Shown: positions 36,404 to 45,353 of the stretch, in pieces
Layout: each line of letters starts with the position of its first letter
Numbering within the stretch: position 1 is the first letter of the stretch
NCBI GenBank assembly: GCA_029961685.1
Contig: JARWKL010000015.1
Location: forward strand, 23,963,220 to 24,027,219
Reading direction: 5' to 3'
DNA from: Aristolochia californica
Lineage: Eukaryota; Streptophyta; Magnoliopsida; Piperales; Aristolochiaceae
DNA: 64,000 nucleotides
Position numbers and translations under genes: made by a program
The notes under the pieces: model-generated
What the model was told of the DNA's origin: nothing
Databases searched by the model: none
Seen by the model: only the letters and a program-made list of their open reading frames with translations

Positions 36404-39400
36404 AAGGTAAACCAATCGAAGCAACACACAAGAGGTTGGCCCAAAGGGGTATGTGAGAGTCAAATAAAGGATGGTAGGAGAAAGGTTGCCAAATAACCAA
36501 TGGGTAATAGGTAAAGAGGAAGATAAGATGTTGAGGCCACCATGTGTTTTATTTTTTTAAGAAATTCAAATTCGGCATCAGACGAACCAATGCTGACAAT
36601 AGTCAGCAAATAATGAACCCAAGGCAAGCAATCGAGTTCTTCTTCAGAAATAATGTCTCAATCAAAGAGACACAATAGCAGTAGCGGAAATGGGCCAATG
36701 CCCAAATAACATGTACCAAATGTGCAATTGTATAACAGTGGATAACCGGTAAATAATGGAAGTCCTTAAGAGTAATAAGGACACATGAAATAGTCCGCAG
36801 CGAATCCATCAGTAAATAAGGAAATTGCACCAAATAGTATGTTGGAACCGAGTAATCCAAGTATAACTTATCTTTATAAAATATACTTTTTTTAAATAAA
36901 TAATCTGATAGATTTCGGTCTCTGTAATCTGGCCGAACTAAGTACTTTTTCTCCTTTTGCTAGCATAACCATTGACTCTTTCAAGATCAATATCTCCATA
37001 TAAAAAACTTAGATCGAGAATTGGTTGAATAGGTAAGAAAATAGACTTATAGATCTTTTTTTTATATATAATTCTTCATATAATGTCTTGTTGTTGATAG
37101 CATAAAATAGCTCAGAAGTTGAAGCTTTCTGCTATTGCTCAAACCATTCTTGTAGTCTGACCTCTGTTGCTTAAAATATCAATTTCTTTTTTTAGAAAAC
37201 TCCGATTGCCAATATTAGTTTTGAGTTGGAAAGTAGACTTGAATATCTTTCCGTTAATATATAATATGCAAAATGAAAAGCTCAGTATAGAATTGAAAAC
37301 GCAAAGCAAACAACGGGTATAGAGATTAAAAAGAAGAAAAAAAGTATGTACTAAACTGCTAGAGATAATAGATCAAACAAGGATCACATTATCTTTGTGG
37401 GTTGACCGTGTCAACTCACAAAACCTGCTCTGATACCATGTTGAATTTATGGAAAATAAAAATACTTCATTGACTTGATGTAATCAGAGTACATGAACCC
37501 CTAATTATAATAGAGAAAAGTAGTAGAGTCTAATTACAATTAAACTACCCTTGTCCCAATTACACCTAAACTCTAACACTTAAAGATAAGTCCTAGCTTA
37601 ATTAAATAACTCAACATAAATAGAAGACTAACATAACTAAAACACCTTTAAACTGAAACTCTTTTGTGAGACCTCCTTCCATAATAATTTTGGTTCTGTA
37701 AGACTTCTTACTGTGAGAGTCATGTAAGAAGCCTTCTATATCTTCTCTTTAACAAATCTGAAATGGTCATGGCCCACTGCCCGGATCATTGAAAAGTAAC
37801 TTACCTGTTGAAAGAAATAAAGATTTGGTCACTTGCTTAGAAAAGAATCTAGGCTTAGATCGTATCTGAATTTGGCTTGTATCCAAGTTTTCAATTTTGC
37901 GTGACAAAAGTAAAGCTGAAACTTCATTAGAGCCATTTTAAAAGACATCAGTTCTTATTATCCTTTTAAGTTCTTACCAACATGAGGCTAACTTAAGCAT
38001 TCTGTATGGCATCTGAAGTAATGTTAGCAAAGACAATCCTTTAAATACCCAGGGGACTGACCTAGCCCCAAATACTAAGCTGTATTTGATTTGCAAAAGC
38101 TTGGGTTATCACTAATGATTGGATGGCTTTTGGCACTCAATATAACCTCCAACGGTGTATTTTTTTCTTTTAAATTGGCATTCAACAATATGACTTTCCT
38201 TTTCTCTTTTGTATTTTTCTTTCTTTCCATTTCCATGATATTGTTTTCCTTTTCTTTAATAGTTTTCTTTATTTCCACTTCAATTAGTTTTTCTTTCCAT
38301 ATTGTTCTGGGGTATAGGTTAGAGATTGGATCACTAAGGCGTGAAAGGTCTTGATCACCAAAGTGTTCTAACACATCCCCCCCACCCAACTCCCCTGAAT
38401 GTTTGATTACATACACATTTCTTTGCATACACTTATCTACAGTTTATGTACGTAACTCACAGTAAGTTACACTTGAATAAATAACTTGAGGTAAAAAATA
38501 ACCTCTGTTAATCTGTTTTTTTGGAATGATTGTTTGCTATATTATTTGGGAAGTTTTTCTATTCTTGAGCGGGAAGAACCCTCAATTATTGATCACTGAT
38601 GTTCAGAATCATGAATTTCAATCTGAAAATCAAGTTGAGTTGACTCTGAGGCTTGAATGGTCCTTGATCGAATTAAAAAAGTTAAAATTCTATGAAATAT
38701 ATATTTGACACTTCTAACTTAACTAATGTTCTAAAAGTATGGAATAAATCTTGGCCTATTTAAATCAACTATTTTGATGTATGAAATATCCAACCATCGC
38801 TATGTCAGGCATCATTTCTTACCAGCATTTAAGACAGATTGTTTCTCTTCTGGTTTAGGCCATTATTTAGGGCACTAAACCACAGTCCACCTCTTAGTGG
38901 AGATTTAAGATGGTTGTTTCTGGGGTAATAGGGAGAAAAAGATAAGTGCTGTAGCTATTGACAATTCCCTTCTCAGTTCATAGAAAACAAAATTTGAATC
39001 TTGTCTCAAGTTGATGGATCTGACTTTGAACCCATTGTGCATCTTTTTTTTTATCCATATATGGGCACTTTGTCATGAGTCTATAAAGACACATCAAATA
39101 TGGTGTAAGGTAATCTTGTGTTTATGACGAGAGAAATTTTATTATGGTCCCGGATCTAACACAGCGATTCGTAGGGAAGAAGAAGAGAAGAAAGAAAATC
39201 AAGTCAAAGTAAAGCTTGAAAACCCTAGGTTCGTTAAGGGGAACACACACCCCCGAGCTCGTTTAGGAAAACTCAAACCCTCCGTTTAACCTAAATTCAG
39301 ACTTCTCTTTTTCCATTCTATTTCCCCTCTAAATAGGGTTCATGTCCACAAGGTTCAAGAGAAAATTACAGATTTGCCCCTCCACGGCATTTAACTTGAA

Positions 39401-42400
39401 AAGTAAAAGGTTCAAGGAAAATTAAAAATTTGCTCCTCCATGGCATTTAACTTGAAAAGCAAACTTAATGACTCAGTAACTGACTCCGCCAGAGTAATTA
39501 ACTCAGTCCAGCGTCTCTGCATGACTCGGCCCATTATTGGGTTCAAAACATTACACCCCCTCGGAGAACGAGCTTGTCCTCAAGCTCGAAAGTAGGGAGG
39601 CATGCCGATACGTCGCCACAGCTTCCCAAGTAGCCTCTGTGGCAGCCGCGTCAACCCACTGGACGACACAAGCAGCATAGTCAGGCCTTGCTCTTCCCTC
39701 CATCAGTCCTGGAATTGCGTCAAACAGCCTCCTCACTTCGGCCCAATTGCAAGGCTGCATTTCCTACACTTTTCATGGTCATGGCAGAGAACCAGTATGG
39801 AAGCATTGCACCCACCATCAACCCAACGAAGATTTTAGGTGTTAAACCCTCCCCTGTGGAAAATTCAGCACGACTCAGCAAGGCACCCAAGAGAGCCAAA
39901 GACACTAGGGCGGCTGAACCCATGGCAAACCCCCTTCCATGAGCAGCAGTAGTGGTTCCAGCGGCAGCAAGGTTATCCGTTCTTTTGCGTATCCTGTGAT
40001 TCATGCCAGCCATCTCAGCAAAACCTCCAGCCTTGTCACTAATGGGACCATATGCCTCAATGACCAAACCAGTAGCAGTGGTGCTCAGCATTGCAAGAGC
40101 TGTCGCCGCAGTGCCATACATGGCAGCAAGGTTAAAGTTGACAAAAATGCTGACAGCAATAGCAGAAATGGGAATAATGACAGACTTATATCCCAGATCA
40201 AGCCCGAAGATCACATTTGTGGCAGTGACTGTCCGATAGGAATTAGCAACACCGTGCACAGGGCTGTGAGCATCGCTAGTGTAATACGCTGTTGTGTATC
40301 CATTAAGGAGTCCAGCCCACAATCCAATAGCAACACAGAAGAAGAAGTGCCAATTCTGAACTGGTTTCGCAACTCCAACTGCTGCCATATGTCTTACTTC
40401 CTCATAAATGTTTGGTGCCCTCACTACACTCCCAGCCAAACGATAGGCATTTAGGAGGATGGTATATGTCGCCATATCAGCAGGGACATGTATTATTGAC
40501 CTTTGCTTGTAGATATGTATTGTATAGCTCGAAGGACGGTCGTGTTCATTTATGGGGCTTAACTTAATAAAATCTTGAACAAGGATTCCATATCTGATGA
40601 TGGTCTCACAAACAGCAATATAATTTTTCTGTTGAAGTATTTTCTCCATCTGCAGACCACTATGGTTTGGGACCGAGTTGGCAGCAGCAACGTCATTATA
40701 CTTCTGCTGAGAGGATTCACGGAGAGCAATTAGTGCTCTCTGGTGACTTGCTGTAGCAGCAGCAGAGAAGTTGGCATTTATTGCCTCTGCCAGTGTAAGC
40801 TTCCTATTGAGATAGAGTGCAACCTTGCCCCTTCTCTGCATGTCATGCTATCAACTACTTGGTTGGCCTCTCCTGCCCCACCCAACTTCTTCATCTCCCT
40901 TACCAGCTTCAGCCCATGGCCTGGGTGTCTGCCCTGTAAATATCCAGCAATCATCACATTTCCCTTTTTAACAGACCCTCTTAGTGTAGAATTCCAGGAC
41001 TCCACCGCTGTTGTAGACCTGTCATTAGGTATAAGATTTGCCCACTGCAAGAGATTGGTTAACTGAGCTGTGGGCAGATTGACCTTCAATACTGCTGGAA
41101 CAGAATAACCTTTAATACTGCTGGACCAGTTTGCAGTGTTGAAAAACAAAATTGACTGTAGGCTCTAATGTTCCACTGGCAGCACCCAGATTATTTGTTT
41201 TGACAGCTGACAAAATTTCAGCTGCCCCTCCCATATCAATTGGCACCATTTAAAATCTGCACCCAACACTTGTCTGTATCCTTCTAAGCAGTTCAACATA
41301 TATCTGGCAGGCTACATCACCCCCAACACTAGGTGGATCTCTGCATAACCCCTGTGCAGCCAAACCAGCAGGTTCCTCTCTGGATCCGCTCTTGTCCTTG
41401 TCAAAATTTTCAAAAGCCGTATACAAGTGATCTTCTTTTTCCACTCTATTCAGATGCATCGTTGATGTTATGAATTCAATATAATCAATTGTACCGTTTC
41501 CCTCCACCTCAGCTGCTTCCATCAGTTGCCTAACTTCAGATTCTGAAAGCTTAGTCCTCCACTTTGGCAGACCACTTTTCAGTTCTTCAAAAATGATGGT
41601 GCCATTGTTATCTATATCCATAGATGTGAACATCTCTTTCAAGCTCATGATTTTTTCCTCAGAAAGATTCTCAGCAATTACCTTTAAGGCAACTTTTTTA
41701 AGCTTATTCATTGCCCTGAACTGCTTCCTTCTAGTTAAAACTGCACTGTCAATTGGTTTGTCAGGTGCATCCCCACCCTCACGGACCCATGTATGATTTA
41801 GAACTTCAATTGCAGAAAGTCACTCTCTAGGGGCTGCTCTCAGCATCGTTTTTACTAGTTCTTTTGCACCACTGGAAATTGATGGCCATGGATCAGACAC
41901 AAATGCAATATACCCACGCAAAACCGCATCAAATATACCCTGTTCAGTCTCCGCCCAGAATTTGGTTCTGTTCTCATGAACAGCAATATAAGTCATCATT
42001 ACAGTCTTCATGTGTCCTCTTGAAATTTCTTTGAGAGTAATTTTCCCTTCATCATTTGGCCTTACAGAAACCATTTGTTTTCTGTTGACATCTACACTAC
42101 CTTTATGGGCAGAAGCTTGACAACAGTGTTCAGTAGTGGGAAACATGTTGCATAGAGTAATTGCATCTTCTCTCATGTTATCAATTGCTTGCAGTCCCTC
42201 GTGACTGGCAATTTCACATCCCCCATAGACAAAACCCTTTACCTCAATCTCCCCCTTATCTCGCACCTCGGCCACACTATCAAAAAGCTCCTCATTATCA
42301 TGAATTAGGAAATTGAACATACCTGTCCGTCCTGATAAATCCAAAGTTTCCTCAGCACCTTCATTTGGATGGTTTTGAACACGTTTGGTCTTTCAGTGAT

Positions 42401-44181
42401 CTTCTTTGTGGCCCTCAAGAACAAGATTGAAATCCTCGGACTCATCACACAATCCAGGGTTACCAGCGAACTCACCAGCGGAAGCACAGAATTCTTTTGA
42501 ATCGGCATCAACGATTCCAACACCAAGCTTCATTTTCGGATTATTATGGAAAACAGAGTCCACGTTCCAGGAATTTTCGTCTTCCTCAACAGTATCGTCC
42601 TCCTCCGCTTTCGGAACTGACGTGGCCAGGCTCTTCTTGCCAATAACCTTAGTGGTGAATGTCGTGCCGTCAACGATGGCCTTGGCGTAATAACCTTTGG
42701 TGCAGGATCCCTGGCCGATGAGCCTACTGAGCTCGTATTTTCCGAACAAATTGGTTGTGCCGGCGTCAAGGATATGAGGGGTCTCCATGGGTCGCGGAAT
42801 CAATCGACCCCCAGGAGAGTCCCGAGGTTCTTCGCCTCGAGCTCGCTTCAGATTCCCAGAGTCTAGGCTTCGGTTTAGGTTGCTGCGAGCAGAGGAGGCA
42901 CTCGGTGAAACCCAATTCGGCTGCTCTGGAGAAATTTGAGGTCGGCCGATGAACAACAACACCTGTTCAATTTCCAGAATGGCGACTTTCCTCTTTAAAA
43001 TTTTTTTACGACGCTTCTTGAATTCTAGCAATCTCTCTTCTATTTTAATGGAAGACTGACATAGCATTGCTAAAAACTCTGCACGCAGTACTGCACATAA
43101 TTCATCTACAATCAACGAATCGCTCATCGTGTTTCTGCTCTGATACCACGTTGTTACGGTCCCGGATCTAACATAGTGATTCGTAAGGAAGAAGAAGTGA
43201 AGAAAGAAAATCAAGCCAAAAGGAAGTTTGAAAACCCTAGGTTCGTTAAGGGGAACGCACACCCCCAAGCTCGTTTAGGAAAACTCAAACCCTCTGTTTA
43301 ACCTAAATTCAGACTTCTCTTTTTCCCTTTCATTTCCCCTCTAAATAGGGTTCATGTCCACAAGGTTCAAGAGATAATTACAGATTTGCCCCTCCACCGC
43401 ATTTAATTTGAAAAACAAAAGGTTCAAGGGAAAATTACAGATTTGCCCCTCCACGGCATTTAACTTGAAAAGCAAACTTAATGACTTCGTAACTGACTCC
43501 GCCAGAGTAATTGACTCAGCCTGGCATCTCTGCATGACTCGGCCCGTTATTGGGTTCATAACAAAATGCTAGTGTAAATATAGACTCTGCCTATCTATGT
43601 CAAAAGTTTAGAATGTAAATTCAGTGAAGGTAAGCCTGTGGTTAGCAAATCAAACTAATAAATTTCTGCATGTGGATTCTAATATATTTTAGTTTATATG
43701 TAAACCTAGTGGTGGCCAACAGTATTTTTACATTTTGCACTTCATGAAGTAACTTCAAAACTAAAGGTCCAAGATATTTGAAAGGTGATAATTCCGATAG
43801 AAACCAATTTGATAAACTTTGTGACAGGTATTCTTTACGATTCCCTATCAATTCTGGCATCTGGTTTTAATCTCAACTCTTACCTCTTAGATGTATGTAA
43901 GATGGAGAAAGTAAATGAAAATATTGTCTTTAATTTAACCGGCAACTGGTAATGCTGTGGGACACATCACAATCGTAACTGAAATTACTTTTTGTTAGTC
44001 GTAGTAATCTTTCTTTCAAAAAATTTTGCAGCACTATGATTTTGCACTTCTTGCCATTCAAAGGGAACGTGTTATTGTAATCTTTTCAGTTAGTTTCCTG
44101 CCTCAATATATTGAAAGTCAGCATGCTATGTTTATATATTTTATACTAACAACATGTACCCTTCTTTTTGGTAGGGAGTGA
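32759..44181 (+). CDS. PTPA: PTPA, phosphotyrosyl phosphatase activator / PP2A activator
   Basis: Peptidyl-prolyl isomerase-like activator of protein phosphatase 2A. Exon 1 (32759-33903) encodes 381 codons plus two bases. It has a Pro/Ser-rich N-terminus (about 1-95), then the all-helical PTPA domain. Landmarks: [54 protein letters not shown], the [20 protein letters not shown] signature, and [16 protein letters not shown]. The donor is TG|GTACGC. The proposed last exon begins at 44175 after TTTTTGGTAG and supplies only G-GAG-TGA, ending the protein as ...KWE (383 aa). The intron is then 33904-44174, about 10.3 kb, filled with two LTR elements. If that exon is wrong, read-through adds about 19 residues and stops at 33964. 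Exon 1 is certain; the last exon is inferred. Confidence 0.85.
34784..35060 (+). repeat. 139-base tandem duplication in the PTPA intron
   Basis: Copies at 34784-34921 and 34923-35060 run from TCCGTGTT-TTTATTAAG to TTTTTGACTCATGG and differ at only a handful of positions, implying a recent event. Confidence 0.92.
35352..37754 (-). mobile_element. Small LTR retrotransposon, non-autonomous
   Basis: Two direct repeats of about 315 bases bound the element: 35352-35665 and 37439-37754. Both contain AAAACACCTTTAAACTGAAA and GTGAGACCTCCTTCCATAAT. The right copy is flanked internally by GCTCTGATACCA (37427-37438), the complement of a tRNA-Met primer-binding site, so the element reads on the minus strand with its 5' LTR on the right. 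Flanks GATCT (left) and AATCT (right) could be an eroded 5-base target duplication. The 1.8-kb interior has no recognisable gag-pol. TTGAGGGGGA on the minus strand near 35945 resembles a polypurine tract but lies 270 bases inside the left LTR. Confidence 0.8.
36346..36402 (+). repeat. (TA)n(TG)n compound microsatellite
   Basis: About seven TA units are followed by about sixteen TG/GT units inside the small LTR element. Open frames through it are artefacts of the repeat. Confidence 0.95.
37755..39139. other. PTPA intron segment, no gene recognised
   Basis: AT-rich intron sequence between the two LTR elements. The lysine-rich minus-strand frame at 38075-38428 is low complexity and has no family motif. 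Confidence 0.5.
39720..40399 (-). pseudogene. Captured vacuolar H+-pyrophosphatase fragment
   Basis: An uninterrupted frame of about 220 residues matches type I vacuolar H+-translocating pyrophosphatase (AVP1 type). Landmarks: [74 protein letters not shown], and [20 protein letters not shown]. Several normally invariant positions differ, for example SDNAGG is SDKAGG. The active-site region is only partly present. No introns interrupt it. It passes in frame into the element's chromodomain-like tail near 39700. It cannot be a working pump. Confidence 0.9.
40400..40520 (-). pseudogene. Captured PPR-protein fragment
   Basis: [20 protein letters not shown], then [14 protein letters not shown] on the minus strand resembles the PPR motif of the At5g02830-type chloroplast PPR protein (recalled similarity: NILLKACCLAGRV). 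It is fused in frame to the pyrophosphatase segment that follows, with no stop between. Confidence 0.6.
40521..41290 (-). other. Unassigned coding-like segment of the chimeric element
   Basis: Two open stretches (about 40841-40521 and 41149-40778) show balanced composition and no simple repeats, for example [20 protein letters not shown] and [20 protein letters not shown]. The second could be a PPR motif. They are probably further captured host pieces, but I do not recognise the sources. Confidence 0.4.
41300..42010 (-). pseudogene. Captured CDPK kinase-end plus EF-hand fragment
   Basis: The minus strand reads [20 protein letters not shown], then [20 protein letters not shown] of a calcium-dependent protein kinase C-lobe. 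One TGA lies where an arginine codon is expected ([14 protein letters not shown]). The autoinhibitory junction [20 protein letters not shown] follows, then EF-hands ([29 protein letters not shown]; ending at [10 protein letters not shown]). It covers parts of several domains with no intron. Ion-binding positions in the second loop are partly altered. The break after DKDKSG falls where plant CDPK genes often have a splice junction (recalled, not checked). Confidence 0.88.
42405..42788 (-). pseudogene. Captured CIPK-like kinase N-terminal fragment
   Basis: Within the same open frame, residues after [10 protein letters not shown] read [20 protein letters not shown], then [20 protein letters not shown]. 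This matches the start of a CBL-interacting protein kinase. The glycine loop is altered ([12 protein letters not shown]) and the expected ATP-binding VAIKVI is TTKVI. Kinase homology stops after about 45 residues. The next 80 residues ([20 protein letters not shown] and following) belong to some other source I cannot name. Confidence 0.7.
42990..43127 (-). CDS. 5' open frame of the chimeric element (gag-like position)
   Basis: The frame starts with ATG at 43127, 10 bases inside the PBS, and begins [20 protein letters not shown], then a Lys/Arg-rich stretch ([12 protein letters not shown]). It continues without a stop to 42393, so it runs straight into kinase-derived sequence, a single 291-codon chimeric frame. 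Its position is that of gag, but I cannot assign it to a gag family. Confidence 0.45.
43564..44174 (+). other. 3' part of the PTPA intron
   Basis: AT-rich sequence with no gene. It ends in the T-rich acceptor CTTCTTTTTGGTAG at 44161-44174. Confidence 0.5.
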
Positions 44182-45353
44182 GTTGAGGAAGATGCATGCT
44201 TCTATCTTCTGTGGTACAAGGGAAAAAGCAACGACTTGCTTGGAACAATAGCCCACATGCTTCAATGTAGTTGTATATTGGTTTAGTCATACATGTTCCT
44301 GAGAACTCTTACATTGATCCAATTACTGTTTGTTGAAGGAATTGATTTTTGTAGTGCTGCTCATAGTACCTTTTACATTCTCAGCTAAAATTCGAGTTCC
44401 TGGGTGTAGCTGCTACCATTCGTCATTTTTGAAGCCAAACCAGTTACCACCCTCTCCATTAGCTTTGTGTCTTTTGTGATATTTGAAATTTTCTGGAACA
44501 GTACTACAAAAACTGTTTTAGGATTTAGGTACCTGCTTTGAAACAATCCAAATAAACGTTGCTTTTAAGTATTTCCCAATTCTTGAGCGGATGAAGGTGA
44601 ACTAGTGAAGCAAGTAGAGCATGTAGGTGAGCAGTACCCAAAAGAAGGCTTTTTTCAGCAGCTTCTTTAAATAACTCTTGATGATAAATGCCCTCAATTA
44701 TTCTATAAAATGGTAATCTCTTTATCTTCTATTGCCTATCTATTTAGGTCTTGCAGGTCGGTGGCCCTCATGGCAGCATCCCCAACCCCATGTGTTTGTC
44801 ATAAATGTTGAATGTATAAGGTAGCAGTCTTGGATGTTTCTGGCAATTAATGGCTAGACTGGACAAATAGGAATGGGGAAAGTGTGCAGCATGGTTTTAT
44901 TAGGTTTTCCCCTTTCCCTTCAGCAGGATGTGATAGCTCTATGGCTCATTCAGAATAGAAGGAAAGGAAACAGCCTTACAGCCTAAGCTAATGTTTCTTA
45001 TGCGGTGGACAGGCCTTGCCATGAGCAGAACATCAGAGTCTTGCATTCAATGATGTACCAGCCCGGAAGATGGTCTAAATTCTCTTCCTTGAGATTGAAA
45101 GAAAGGGTCCCAACAGAAGTTGGGATGCCAACGTCACGATCTAGACATGGGTGGGTTGTTGGCAAAGACCCACCGAAAATAGACCATGTCTTATAAATCA
45201 AAATAAATTATTAGTTCTCCACAGGATTATCATAAGATACAGAAGAAAATTTAACCCCCCAAACGAAAGTTACAAAATAAATGATTAATATTTTATATCA
45301 ATGGAAGAAATCGTCCATGCAAAGGAAATGATGGATGACCTTCACCTTCCTCG
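44182..45353. other. PTPA 3' untranslated region and intergenic DNA
   Basis: No further coding sequence recognised. The region lies between the converging PTPA and trihelix genes. Confidence 0.5.

Larger units (their letters stand above)
39140..43563 (-). mobile_element. Chimeric LTR retrotransposon carrying host gene fragments
   Basis: LTRs at 39140-39550 and 43152-43563 are nearly identical in layout, with ends TGTTACGGTCCC and GGTTCATAACA (the left copy starts TATTATGG). The PBS complement GCTCTGATACCA (43137-43148) lies three bases inside the right LTR, so the element reads on the minus strand. At the other end the minus strand reads GAGGGGGTGTAA directly before the left LTR, a polypurine tract. 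Just upstream of it is a Ty3/gypsy-like polyprotein tail ([15 protein letters not shown], then [13 protein letters not shown] in another frame). Between these ends I find no protease, reverse transcriptase or integrase. The interior holds fragments of at least four host genes, all in the element's orientation, listed separately. It sits in the last intron of PTPA, in antisense. Confidence 0.85.

Noticed and set aside
36247..36500. Open frames with Thr-His or Val-Cys runs
   Set aside because: They are translations of a TG microsatellite.
39720..40841. Annotation as a functional proton pyrophosphatase gene
   Set aside because: It covers only part of the protein, is fused to unrelated sequence and lies between LTRs.
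41250..43268. Annotation as a functional protein kinase gene
   Set aside because: CIPK and CDPK pieces come from different families and neither has a complete kinase domain.
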